A DNA stretch of 64,000 bases. It comes from Bidens hawaiensis (lineage: Eukaryota > Streptophyta > Magnoliopsida > Asterales > Asteraceae). Where the stretch lies: assembly GCA_021521415.1 (NCBI GenBank), contig JAIQDT010005496.1, forward strand, positions 121,009 through 185,008, written 5' to 3'. Made by a program: the position numbers and the translations under genes. Of this stretch, positions 1 to 10,879 are shown in pieces (positions within the stretch are counted from its first letter, which is position 1; every line of letters starts with the position of its first letter). Below the pieces are notes generated by a model, which had not been told where the DNA came from, did no database searches, and saw only the letters and a program-made list of their open reading frames with translations.

Positions 1-2160
1 AAAAAAGATTTTGATAAGTTTCAAAGGGCTTTTCAACTTTGTCATAATGACAACAAATAAATAACGTGTTAACCCATTCAATTTTATGAATATTTTTTTT
101 CATTTGAGCATAGTTTTGCATGACATGCTTCCCATATAACGTTTTAATCACCATTGAAGGAAAAAATTAATGTTGACATAAATATTTCAAATTTGATAAA
201 AGGTAGAAGTATTACTAGGCATGGGGGTGGCATGTCGAAAGTGTTCGCAATCTTTTTTTAAATTTTAATAGTTGAAGGAAAAATAGTCAAATTGCCAAAC
301 CTCGAACTTTTGATTATTTAAAAAAATGCCCTTAAAAATAAATTTCAAACCCAATTCATGTTTAAAATTCTAACTTCATAATTTTGACATTTTAAAGTCA
401 ACACTTTGAACCCATAACAAATTTGACGATAAATCTATTTTGTATTCTCTAACTTTTAAAAATACTCAAAATTTTCATTTTTGACCCGTAACAAATTTTG
501 ATCTTAATATAGTTAACTTGTACCAAACAATCTGTTTACCAACTTTTGACCCATAAAATCAAGTTTAAGTTCCGCAAAAACCCGAAACAATTTTCATTGA
601 GAAACATGATTTGTTTTTGATTTTTGGAATTCACCAAGTATTTTAAAATATATCGTAAAATAATATGTTAATATTTATATTTATAAAAATATATAGATAT
701 TATATAAATATAGTGTAAAGGAAAGTGAATAACTATTGATTTATTACATATATTAGGGTATATTAGTTTTGGAGGGAAAAAAATTGTAAGAATTAACCAA
801 AATATGACAAGTGTCTATATTTATTTTACTTTATTAGAATTGGTAGATTGTTTCGTTGTTTTAAAACAATTTCTTTAATTAAGTGTACAAATGATACAAA
901 GATAATAAAAAAGTAGATGGTCATAATAATCAAATGGTGTCATTTGAATGATGGAGGGGACATTTCTTTTTGGGAAGATAGGTTGTTCATGATTTCATTC
1001 GACAATTCCTTTCTTTTTTCTTTTTTTTCTTTCTTCTATTTTAAGATACAAGACATTTGGGTACACATATTTGATAGTGGGTTGTTATTTGGGCACTAGG
1101 AGTAGGAGGACCCATGTCCCATTAAACATCATCTTCACTTTCATGGTGAGGTTATTCTATTGTCTATGAAATGACCATTACTCAATATCTTTATTTGGCA
1201 CATATGTCTATGCTGTTATAACCCATTCCTTTTATACTTCTGTTAATGAAATTTCATTGGTTTATTTTGGATTTGGTCCAATCAAGACTTTTTTCTTTTT
1301 GAGTTGGTGAGATGATGAGGAACACTTGGTTGGTAGTGTGTATAACAAATCATTATTAAGCGTAAAATGTTTATTTAAGGCATTGTAATATAGGGAGGGT
1401 TCAATGAGAACTTTAAAAAATTGAGAAACTATGTAAAAAAAATAATATAAAGCTTGATTTTACATATACAATTTAGTTTTAACATAAATATTTTTACAGT
1501 TTTTGCTTATAAATACATGTAGAAGACATTTCAATAAAAACAAAAATTTTAATTTTTTGAAAAATATATTTTTTACCCTTTTTATCCGATTAATTTTTTT
1601 TAGGAAAACGGCTTCTAGATGTGTTTATATGTAAAAATGTGTTTTATACATGTAAAAATACTTTTTTTTTAATTTTTTACATATAAAAGACATGATTCCC
1701 AGTTCGCCACTTTTTGTCGTTCCCTTTTGAACCTACCACTACATATATGTACTAGTTTGAGTCCCCTGTGTTACGAGGGTTTATTTAGATTTTTGTTTTT
1801 AGTCGTTAGCTATTTTAGATTTCGTAATGATATGTTTTATTTTTTAACGTAATTTTTCTTTGATTTAATACGTAAATAATAGTTTGTTACGCTCATTATA
1901 TTTTTTAACGTTTGGGTTCTTTCATTTGAGAGGTGTTGGTTTTATAGATTTTTAACAAACGAACACGAACATGTTGATTTTTTTAAACGAAAAAACACAA
2001 ATATTTATTTTATGAAAAATGGGTGGTTAATGTTGTTGATGCGTGAGAGGGGAGGTTAACAATGGTATGTGGTAATCAGAACTTTACCGGTAATAAAGAG
2101 GATAGATCGGTGATGGAGAATATGTAAAGGAGAGAAATTAAATTATCCTTTGATGATGAA
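1..2160. other. AT-rich intergenic DNA, no gene recognised
   Basis: Strongly AT-rich sequence with poly-A/T runs and frequent stops in every frame. The only open frame of note, about 60 codons near 917, is low complexity and unlike any family I know. I see no LTR ends, primer site or terminal inverted repeats. It may be old decayed transposon sequence, but I cannot assign it. Confidence 0.5.
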
Positions 2161-2559
2161 AGTGTTTTTCAAATAAAAGAGGTGTTATAACCCGTTTAAG
2201 GGCTATCTGGGTTTGATGAAACCAGTGACTCACTAAAATTGTTGTATGATAATAAGGGGTTATTTCACAAATAAATTCGATTTTATACCCGTTTACAGGC
2301 TATCCACATTTTGCGAAACCCATGACCCGCGAAAATTATTGTTTAATTATGAAACGTGTTTAAAAATAAATGAGATGTTGTAACCCATTTAAGTCCTATC
2401 CGGGTTTAGTGAAACCCATACCCGCGAAATCGGGTCAAACGCATAAGAAACCTCAAATCACAAATCAAGTAATTTGGTGACATGAAAAAGGTGGGAAGCA
2501 TCACAGTTTTTATCCCCCGTATTACGATGGTTGTATTATATTTGTCATGCCTAATATAG

Positions 2560-2561
<2 letters not shown>

Positions 2562-2615
<54 letters not shown>
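2562..2615. repeat. (AT)n microsatellite
   Basis: About 54 bp of uninterrupted alternating AT inside the region of degenerate repeats. Length is likely polymorphic and subject to assembly error. Confidence 0.95.
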
Positions 2616-2621
<6 letters not shown>

Positions 2622-2689
2622 TAATTTAATTTATTTTATAATATATTTGGACCTATTTTGATCCATTTATTTTGGTTATGTTCATTTAT

Positions 2690-2960
2690 TGATTGAAAAA
2701 CTGAATGCTCATTTAAGTGTGTTTATTTATATCTGTTTATGTTTGTTTGTATTCGTTTATGTTTGTTCATATATGTTCATTTATATTCATTTACCTTTGT
2801 TAAATTATGTTCGTTTATGGTCATGAACTATTCATAATGGTAATTTAGATCCATTTATGTTTGGTTATATTCAATTTTGGATGAAACATTGAATGAATTA
2901 TCTGCTTAATGTTTAACATTCGTTCGTTTATGTTCATTTGTTATAAGTTGGATATTATTT
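2690..2960 (+). repeat. Low-complexity GTTTATGTTCATTT-like tract
   Basis: Repeated short variants of TTCGTTTATGTTCATTT alternate over about 270 bp. The tract looks like a degenerate minisatellite, with no conserved frame. Confidence 0.55.
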
Positions 2961-3419
2961 TGTGAAATGTTTTTTTTAAGTTGAACTTAAAAGAAAAATA
3001 ATCACTAACGTTTAACAGTCGTTCGTTTAAGGTTTGATGATGAAAGAGATTCACAAATAAATGAGATATTATACCCGTTTAAGGGATATTCGTTTTTGAT
3101 GAGATCCATGACCCACTTAATTTTTTTTACTATAAAATCGTTTCTTAATTATAAATAATATCCTCATTTAAAAAATCAGATATTAATTTGTAGTATATCT
3201 AAACCCTATTTTATAAGATTTGAATATCAAATATTTTGTGAGATTAACTTTTAACTTAATGAAATGTTATAACCCGTTTAAGGATTGTCCGTGCTTGGTA
3301 AGACCCATACCCACGAATGCAAGTGAAACGCATGAGAGGCCTTCATTTACAAATGAAACAATATGGGACTTGAGATGGTGTGAGGAGCAACTAAAGAGCT
3401 TTTAAAGGTTTTATTTATA

Positions 3420-4380
3420 GGGGCATTTACATGTATCCCCTTATTAAGTTCCTTTATTACATATTTACCTAACCTTTAATAATTAATTACATACCTCCCC
3501 TTCTTAAACCACATATATTACATATTTATCCATTTCATTAAAATTAACCAATTAAATGACTATTTTAGCCTTAATGAGCTAACTAAAAAACTATTTACAT
3601 ATTTTCTCTTAAAAAAATCAATTACATGTCTCCCTAGTTTTAACCCGAACCAAGTTAGTGTTAAATGAACATATTGAACGTTGGATGGTTAATTGAAAGA
3701 CTTAAGGAGAAAAAGTTTGTCAAAATCCCTAAATTTATACAGAAACGTTGCTTATTAAACTTAATAAAATTTAAACTTTCTGTATTGTAACGCTATGATG
3801 AAAATTATCATATAGAAATTACAACCGCAATTTTATAGAACAATTAATATTGTACAAAATAATGATTATAAATACATCAACAAAGGATGAATTCGCATTA
3901 AAAAATGTCCTAACAATTTTTGAAAAATATTATAATTATCTACACATCGATTTAGAATAAGAACTGGAACAAAAGAGCGAAAACGGAAGAGATGAAAGTA
4001 GGTTCAAAGATGTTAGCGACGGCGGGGGCCGGAATGCCGGAGCTTCTTAAGCTACCACATTACTGGCGGCCGTCAATATAGCAACCACTACGAAAAAAGC
4101 ATCATCTTCATTGATTCCATTGCTATACTGATTACCGGTTTGATAATGTGCAGCAACTAGAAAATGGATTAATAATGTTCAACAATTATAAACTCAACAT
4201 ACCAGAAGAATTGCTCACAAAGGGGTTGTGGTTGTTTTCATTTGTGATGTATAAGAATTTATATATCTTTTAGGCACTGAAATCTCTCCAAATAAGCATA
4301 ATTTAGGCAATTACAATAGAATAAATAACTACTAATGTTTATAATTTCTATCTATATGTAAATATTTCACTAAAGAATAA
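3420..4380. other. Unassigned AT-rich DNA
   Basis: Contains several variants of a 'tacatatttacc' / 'ttacatacctcccc' motif between 3420 and 3660, then unstructured AT-rich sequence with one short GC-rich patch near 4018-4075. No reading frame of interest and no transposon terminus recognised. Confidence 0.4.
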
Positions 4381-4802
4381 AACGAGCTGATATACAAAGA
4401 AAAACGAAGAAAAACGGTGAGAGCAGACTCAACACACCCCATGGTGAATCAAGGTATGACCATGTCTAGAGTATATGAAGTAAACAAAAAATTAAGGAAG
4501 CCAAAACATGGTTATGTTAAGCTCAACACACCCATGTTATCAAAAACAAGAGAAAAAGACAAAATAGAAGGTTTCAAAGCTTAACATGGCCGTGCTTTGA
4601 CAAAACACACCCCATGTTTAATGTATAAGAGAAAAAGATGAATTTAGATTGTTGTGGAATTAACACGACTGTGCCGAACTCACCACGGCCGTGTTAACCC
4701 TTACTGTACGACCTGATGATGAGCATTTAATGGAACAAGACAAAAAAGTCACCATGACCGTGTTTTACTTAACAGGGCCATGTTTTGGGTACCTGATCCG
4801 CC

Positions 4803-4809
4803 TATAAAT
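4803..4809 (+). promoter_or_regulatory. TATA-like box of Athila-type LTR
   Basis: The motif tataaat lies in a locally GC-richer stretch and is followed by a pyrimidine- and CA-rich leader. The position is sensible for an LTR promoter. Activity is unknown. Confidence 0.4.
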
Positions 4810-5189
4810 TGAATGCTCATCTTCCACATTCAATACATCTTGAAACACATTTACTCCACTTCAACAACCTCTTTTCCCCACCATTAATAAGGGGATTATC
4901 CCATCCATCCAACCTTTGAAGATTAAGGAAATAAAGCTCTTGGAAGAGGTCATTATCATCAGGGATTAGTCATCCAAATTGGTTAAATTGTTTCAATTTG
5001 ATAATGTTGTATCTATTACTTTGATGTATAACACTATGCTTACTTTTGGCTAAACTTTTATAGTATCATCTTGGTTTATAATGAATCTTAATTGAAGTTT
5101 ACAATATTAGTTAAACATGTGATCAGTTTTTTATTAAGTAAATGTTATGTTGAAATTAACACTTGATGAAGAATGTTATAATACTCTTA

Positions 5190-5818
5190 GGGCGCATTCG
5201 TTTCACAGAATTCATGGAAATTCAAAGTAATTAGAATTAAAATCCCATGACATGGTGTGTTCATTTTGTTGAAATTGGAATCTTAATTTCCTTTTGGTGC
5301 GTTCGGTTGTCAAGGAATTGGAATTGGAATTCAATTCATTCAAATTCCTTTAAATAAAGAGATTCTAAATCCTTCCAAAATGTGGAGGATTTCAAGTGAT
5401 TTCGTTGGAATATTTTCTCCAGTTTTTTTCTTTTTTAATGAGAACAACGAATAAAATATTTTGGTTTTTTTCCCTTTTTTTTGTTTTCGATTTATATTTT
5501 GAGTTATGAATTTATTATTATTATTATTTTTGAATATGTTTTTGAGGGGTTTTTGATCTTAATAGAAAACCTCTAAAAAATTATAACACAAAATATAAAT
5601 AAAAAACAAAACATTTAAAAACACTAAAATGGTTCCACCATTATCCTCGTTAAAAAAAAATCTCGATTCCAATTTATTTGTCAAACAAACACACCAAGAT
5701 GGAATTGGATTTTAATTTCTATTGCAATGTTTAGATTCTAAATCCAATTCCTTCAAATTCCAAATCCTATGCAAATTCCAATTCTAATTCCATTCCATTC
5801 TGTGAAAACAACGCACCC
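5190..5818. mobile_element. PIF/Harbinger-like MITE, 629 bp
   Basis: Terminal inverted repeats are clear: the left end begins GGGCGCATTCGTTTCACAGA, and the reverse complement of the right end begins GGGTGCGTTGTTTTCACAGA. The flanks are TTA on the left and TTG on the right, consistent with a 3 bp TTA target duplication with one substitution. It is rich in GGAATTG/CAATTCC and has no coding capacity. The family assignment rests on the TIR start and 3 bp duplication only. It sits inside the Athila-type LTR. Confidence 0.75.
5296..5695. repeat. Inner inverted repeat or second MITE nested in the first
   Basis: Inside the MITE, a second pair of inverted ends begins GGTGCGTTCGGTTGTCAA on the left; the reverse complement of the right end begins GGTGTGTTTGTTTGACAA. 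It therefore resembles a related MITE inserted in its own kind, or a sub-terminal fold-back. I see no clean target duplication around it. Confidence 0.5.
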
Positions 5819-5832
5819 TTGAAAGATACGTT

Positions 5833-6055
5833 AAGTTCCAAGCTTGACGATAAGCCGAGAAATTGCTAGTCTTGTGAGGCCTTGGCGAATATTAAAATAG
5901 ACATCAAGTTCCGAGCTTGACGATAAGCTGAGGAATTGACACGCTTTTGAAGGCTTGGTTGATAAATTATGAATCTTTAAAAGAAACACCAAGTTCCGAG
6001 CTTGATGATAGTCGAGGAATTGCCATTCTTGCAAAGGCTTGGTAAAGTTGCATAG
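5833..6055. repeat. Three-copy degenerate tandem repeat
   Basis: The block AAGTTCCGAGCTTGACGATA followed by an AAGC-GAGGAATTG-like stretch begins at 5833, 5906 and 5991 (periods about 73 and 85). Each copy is followed by a 'ggcttgg'-like box. It lies in the presumed transcribed part of the LTR. Confidence 0.8.
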
Positions 6056-6059
6056 TCAT

Positions 6060-6980
6060 AATATGAACATGGACCAAATGAATTATTACTAGTAATTAAT
6101 CATTTTAAAATGGGAACTATTGGCAATGTTCATGGAAAAGGATTGTTGATTTTCATCCACTAAAATCGATTAATTACTTGTTAAGTGAGTGCGCAACATA
6201 ACCTCTTTAAACAACTCTTGGGTGGTTAGTACATGAGTTCTATAATTGTTCAAGAGTTGTGCGGATTAATACGTGATAATGCAAGGTTAACCCTTTACAA
6301 CTCAACTAATCTTAATTGGTATTTTATGCTTGATATAAATGTTATTTTTACTAAAATATCAAGGGCAATTCATTTAGTAATTGAAGGGATTGACTCATCT
6401 TTAAAGTGAGTTATCTTATGAATATTTATTATAAACCACTTACTTACAGAAAATGACGTTTTAGTGGAGATCATGAAATTATGCATATCTCTTTCTTTCT
6501 TTAATTATCATGGATTAACATGACTTAGGAATAAGGTGTCAATCCCACATTTAATCTCCATAGCAAGCTCACATCACATGTTCACTAATTACTTGTTAAA
6601 CCAAGTTAAGAGGAGTTTGAACCAAGATCATACACTTTTATCCTTGATCATCTATTCAAAATATAAAAACCCAAAAATATTGTCTTTTAATTTGTGTCTT
6701 TAATTTTCCTTAAAAACTTACTTGTCAAACCAAAACCAATATGATATTTACCTTCGGTTAAAATAAATACAATGATTTAGTAGTAAAAATCAAACAAGCG
6801 TGTCTATGGATTGATACTTGGTTCTTACCTATACTTTATTACATATGCGATATGCACACTTGCCTATTTATGTTTGGTTTAGTTAAGATAATAATCATTT
6901 TTATAAACTTAAAACTCGACATTGTGTGAACAAACTTTTAGAAGAACTTAACAACTTTTATACACCACCCGGTGCTCATC
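6060..6980 (+). other. 3' part of the Athila-type LTR, non-coding
   Basis: AT-rich with no usable reading frame. It leads directly into the LTR end and the primer site, so I read it as the R/U5 part of the element G LTR. Confidence 0.4.
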
Positions 6981-6987
6981 AAGTTTT

Positions 6988-7006
6988 TGGTGCCGTTGCT
7001 GGGGAC
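6988..7006 (+). other. Primer-binding site, tRNA-Asp type
   Basis: The sequence TGGTGCCGTTGCTGGGGAC lies a few bases after the LTR end. It matches the complement of a plant tRNA-Asp 3' end apart from one or two substitutions. This is the usual Athila/Tat signal and fixes the orientation of element G as plus. Confidence 0.8.
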
Positions 7007-7189
7007 ACACGGTGAATTTTTACAAGCAATCCAAGTATTTGTTAAACCTAGTCTATAGTGTATATAGTTAAAGACCTATCAAAAAGAACAAAAATATTTT
7101 TCTATCTTCTTTAGTTTTAGTTTATAAATTGCTTATATTAGTTTAGATTTAGTTGTACCCTTAGATATTTTTACTCTCCTAAGTAGTGT

Positions 7190-8614
7190 ATGTCTTCTAC
7201 ATGTACTCCCGAACTCGTTCCACCACTTTCCGAACCTGAACGCCACTTTCACCTAATAACACGCTCTTGGGCACAAAAAGCAACCAAATGAGTTAAGGAT
7301 GAACCGGAGGAAGGTACATCAACCGAGCAGAAACAAGAAGAGCCTAAGACGGCGAAACTAAAAAATGAGCTAAACATGAGCCAATATGGCAAGCCGACCC
7401 TTGACGGCTATGACAATAGCGTTGCACCACCTGAAATTCTTCTGAACATCAAAATCAAATCTAGCATCATTCATATGATTGAATACCCTGTCCAATTTCA
7501 TAAACTTCTCGACGAAGATCTTTTGTCTCGTATTTCCCGATTTCTTCGAATATGTGCAACTTTCAAAATCCAAAATTGCTCCGAAGATTAAATTAGACTT
7601 AAACTCTTCCTATTTTCGCTTATAGGCCACGCTTTGGAATGGATTCAATCTTTAGGATCTGGTGCCATCACCAATTGGGATCAAATGGTGGAGGAATTCC
7701 TTCTTAAATACTTTCCACCTGGAAAAATTGCCAAGTATCGCGCCAGCATCATCGAGTCCAGACGGATGAAGATGAGTCACTACACGCAACATGGGATAGA
7801 TACAAGAGCTCTCTTCGACGATGTCCGCACCATGTATTGAACAAGTGGCTTCAAGTCCAAACTTTATTCGATGCTTAAACTAGCCAAAACAAAAAAGCAA
7901 TTGATCAGGTCGTTGGTGGAGATTTCATAACCAAATCTCCAAATAAGGCATTCGAGATCTTAGAAAAAGCTGCCAAGAAAAGCTTTGCCTATAATCCATC
8001 TCGATCAACCCCATCACACAAAGGAATTCACCATGTTGACAACAATACCTATATCTCTGCCCAATTCACGGCACTCTCGAAGAAATTTGAACAACTTCAG
8101 TCTGAGCTGGTCAAAGCAAAGGTAAAGTGTGACAGGTGTGGGGGAGATCACAAGGTCAAATACTGCCAAAGTATGACTATCGAAGAATGTGATTTCCTAG
8201 GCTGACAAAATAGCATGTATGGAAATACTTACAACCCTGGTTGGAGAAATCATCCTAACTTTACCTAGAGGGATAGAGCCAACAATCAAGCTCCACCTGG
8301 CTTTTATAGACGACTTCTCATTCAAAACCAATACTCTCAATCTAAACCTACACATCAGAACCAAGGTGTAAGTATCAGCCAATAACCGAATGGTGGATCT
8401 ATAGTGGAAACTCTGCTGACGCAACTCATATCAAGTACTGACGCTTCAAACAAATTGACCGATGACAGATTCACGAAGAGCGAAGTGGAGCTAAGGAACT
8501 AGAAGGCTTCTTTGCAAAACATCAAAAACCAAGTATGTCAATCAGCCCAACTACTTTTCGAGAGACAACCTGGAGGACTCCCTAGTAACACTGTTACCAA
8601 CCCTAATGCTCAAG
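7190..8614 (+). pseudogene. Athila-type gag, broken (element G)
   Basis: From an ATG at 7190 the frame opens for about 35 codons, stops, and continues as fragments in changing frames. The diagnostic part is 7376-7840: a segment with ISRFLRICATFK, an interruption, then an open stretch with ALEWIQSL, ITNWDQMVEEFL and KYFPPGK. This is the retrotransposon Gag domain pattern of Athila elements. Near 8125-8175 a Cys/His segment resembles a zinc knuckle (CDRCG...H...C). Multiple stops show it is dead. The 3' side is cut at 8614 by the LTR of element A, so protease and pol are not attached here. Confidence 0.75.
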
Positions 8615-8902
8615 TGTAAGGCCCCGTTCCCGGTAACCCTACTTTGGTGTTGGATTTACTCATAAACACAGTTCTAAAATCAGAGTAAATTAAAAACTTC
8701 GCGGAATAATTAAATACTTCAAACATCACATTACAAAACATTCATTCTTGTCTTAACATACAAATTGTCTTTTCATAATTAATTAATTAAAACAGTCTTG
8801 ACACTTCTTCGTAGATGCCAATCTCTTCCGTCCATGTCATGTGTCCCTCCTTAAGCCAGCTGCCTCAATCTATTTGCCTGCGTGCATACTAAAATCAGCT
8901 AT

Positions 8903-9242
8903 GCTGAGTGAGTTCTAGTTAATCATTTAACATACAATGCATTCATATCCTTACTCATACGCAACCGAAGATACGTATTCATACCTTATTTACTCTTACT
9001 TCTTTCATACAAACTTTATATACATGCACACACGCTACCTACTTTCTTTCATAAAGCCTTGTAATTTACTACGCTAAGTGAGTTCCAGTTAATCATTTAA
9101 CATATAATGCATTCATATCCTTACTCATACGCAACCGAAGATACGTATTCATACCTTATTTACTCTTACTTCTTTCATACAAACTTTATATACATGCACA
9201 CACGCTTACCTACTTTCTTTCATAAAGCTTTGTAATTTACCA
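8903..9242. repeat. 170 bp tandem duplication in LTR A
   Basis: The stretch starting at 8903 (GCTGAGTGAGTTC) recurs at 9073 (GCTAAGTGAGTTC) with few differences through the 'cataaagc-ttgtaatttac' end. The LTRs of C and H have a single copy of the corresponding region, so the duplication is specific to A. Confidence 0.85.
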
Positions 9243-9261
9243 TAGGCTATTCTATCTCTAC

Positions 9262-9456
9262 CATCACAGATATTATTAGGATCTGGTCCCTTCTGTCTCA
9301 GATATTATTAGGGTCTGGTCCCTTCTGTCTCAGATATTATCAGGGTCTGGTCCCTTCTGTCTCAGATATTATCAGGGTTTGGTCCCTTCTGTCTTAGATA
9401 TTATCAGGGTCTGGTCCCTTCTGTCTCAGATATTTTTAGGGTCTGGTCCCTTTGTC
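9262..9456 (-). repeat. 32 bp tandem repeat, about six copies, in LTR A
   Basis: The unit contains CAGATATTAT and GGGTCTGGTCCCTTC. It recurs with period 32 and has a local GGGACCAGACCC palindrome-like core on the minus strand. The same array is present in the LTRs of C and H. Confidence 0.9.
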
Positions 9457-9851
9457 TCCAATAACCATACCTGTCACGTCACTCGTTCATACATTCATTT
9501 TCATTCATGCATACTTTACATATCTTCTGGTCATGGATATACGTATATGTACATATTCATTCGTATAAAACATTCGATAATAACATTCAATACTTAGTCG
9601 TACATATAACATACACATATCATACACTTACCAATTAAGTTAAGTGTATTAACAACTATCACAAAGGAGTATGCACACAGCCCCAAAAACATAACGGATA
9701 AAGGGGCTAGAAACTCACTTGAAGTCGGTTTCTCTCGCCGTTAATAGTTATGCCCTTCTTTAGCTGTGCACGGCTAACTGTATAACGCATTACGAGTGTC
9801 AAATATCCATTATTACTACTTCTTATATCTAAGTCAATGACACCCTCAACT

Positions 9852-9946
9852 AATAGGGGTCCGGGGGCAGCGCCCCTGGTAGCGGGTCTAGGGGCGGCAG
9901 CCCCTAGCAGGGTGCAAGGGGCAGCGCCCTTGGCTGGGGTTGAGCC
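9852..9946. repeat. GC-rich self-complementary block in LTR A
   Basis: Successive short hairpin-forming units such as GGGGCAGCGCCCCT, AGGGGCGGCAGCCCCT and AGGGGCAGCGCCCTTGG stand out against AT-rich surroundings. The block is conserved in the LTRs of C and H, so it may be an RNA-structure element of the leader. Confidence 0.75.
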
Positions 9947-10024
9947 AGCCAATGAATTTTATAAAATTTTAGAAAATGAATTTAACAAAAATGCATCAGA
10001 AAATGAATTTTATAAAATTTCGCA

Positions 10025-10212
10025 TGGAAGAATTTCGCTTCGCATGCCTTTTCGCTTCGCACGGAACTGTTTCGCTTCGCATGGATGAGCGAAGCGAAAT
10101 GCCTGTTTCGCTTGTCATGGCTGAGCGAAGCGAAATTTCTGTTTCGCTTCTCATGGCTGAGCGAAGCGAAATGCCTGTTTTGCTTCTCATGGCTGAGCGG
10201 AGCGAAATGCTT
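10025..10212. repeat. Palindromic GAAGCGAAA array in LTR A
   Basis: About four copies of a ~36 bp unit with TTTCGCTTC and GAGCGAAGCGAAA halves, each able to fold back on itself. It occupies the position that a TTCGATCGAA array occupies in the LTRs of C and H. Confidence 0.8.
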
Positions 10213-10696
10213 GCCTTCCTTCGCTTTTACCATTTTTAAGCCATTTTACTTCGTGGCTCTTCCTCAGGACCTGATTTTTACTCTTTCCTAACTTTTGACA
10301 CATTCTGACCCCATGCACCTGATCTTGAACCCATCTCTCAAAGTCCAAACACCACCTTTTTATCACAAAGTGCACCCGAGAGGTTATAACTTACCAAGTT
10401 TATATTTTTCTTACATTTTACAACCCAATCTATCATTATATCTATTTGCATGACGATTCTAACCATAAAACTTAACCATTTATGCCGAAACCCACCTTTT
10501 GCTTCGGGTTCGAGTTCAGATCTGGACAATACGTAGATCTGGACGTGATTCTTGTTGCTTGACGATGTTAAACACGAGATTCCACCCTTCTTTGGCTTGG
10601 ATTTTAAATCCGAGTGCTAGAGAGAAAGTATGTGTGTGTTTCTTGAGTGTTTGTGTGTTTGGATGAGAAAGGAAAAGAAAAGGAAGAAGTGGTTGG

Positions 10697-10706
10697 GTTA
10701 TATATA
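10697..10706 (-). promoter_or_regulatory. TATA box of LTR A (minus strand)
   Basis: The plus strand reads ttatatatag, which on the minus strand is a TATATATAA box. It is followed by a pyrimidine-rich leader and, at about 10393-10400, a GGTAAGT splice-donor-like sequence matching that of element H. Given the decayed pol, this copy is probably not active. Confidence 0.5.
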
Positions 10707-10836
10707 GAGGGGGTTTCATGGGTCCCACCACCCATTCCCAATTCCTACTTCCCAAACACTTAACACGAGACTACTTTAACGACACACACTATTAACAAAC
10801 TTTCTGTTATTTATTTAACAAAAGTTGGATGTTACA

Positions 10837-10858
10837 AGTCTACCCTCCTTAAAAGAGG
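10837..10858 (-). other. Polypurine tract region of element A
   Basis: On the minus strand a purine-rich tract (aaggagggtagact) lies directly against the start of the 3' LTR, as in element H. It marks plus-strand priming in the ancestral element. Confidence 0.75.
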
Positions 10859-10879
10859 TTTCGTCCCCGAAACCTGACC

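Larger units (their letters stand above)
2170..3345 (+). repeat. Degenerate dispersed repeat around AACCCGTTTAAGG
   Basis: A unit of roughly 90-100 bp recurs near 2187, 2285, 2378, 3070 and 3270. Its core reads like AACCCGTTTAAGG, then GGCTATCC, then GAAACCCATGACCC and a CGCGAAA-like tail. The first three copies are nearly tandem. The last two are separated from them by AT-rich DNA and a microsatellite. This is old tandem or satellite-like material with no coding capacity; I do not recognise the family. Confidence 0.6.
4380..6981 (+). mobile_element. Athila/Tat-type LTR (approximate left end), element G
   Basis: Assigned as an LTR because it ends in CATCA immediately before a recognisable primer-binding site (6988) and a Gag remnant (7190). 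It carries repeated ACGGCCGTG-like motifs (4440-4800), as does the post-pol region of element F. A TATA-like tataaat follows at 4803-4809, a plausible promoter. A MITE (5190-5818) has inserted in it and a short tandem repeat follows. The left boundary is uncertain because I did not find a clear TG terminus or target duplication. Confidence 0.5.
8615..10836 (-). mobile_element. 3' LTR of chromovirus A, 2222 bp
   Basis: On the minus strand it runs from TGTAACATCC-like to CCTTACA: at 10836 the plus strand reads gttaca, at 8615 it reads TGTAAGGCCCCG. A polypurine tract and pol lie to its right. It has the same modular order as the LTRs of C and H (32 bp repeat, GC-rich block, palindromic array, TATA region) but is diverged from them. 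The last five bases before it are TCAAG; no matching duplication was found because the other end of A is missing. It interrupts the Athila gag of G. Confidence 0.85.
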
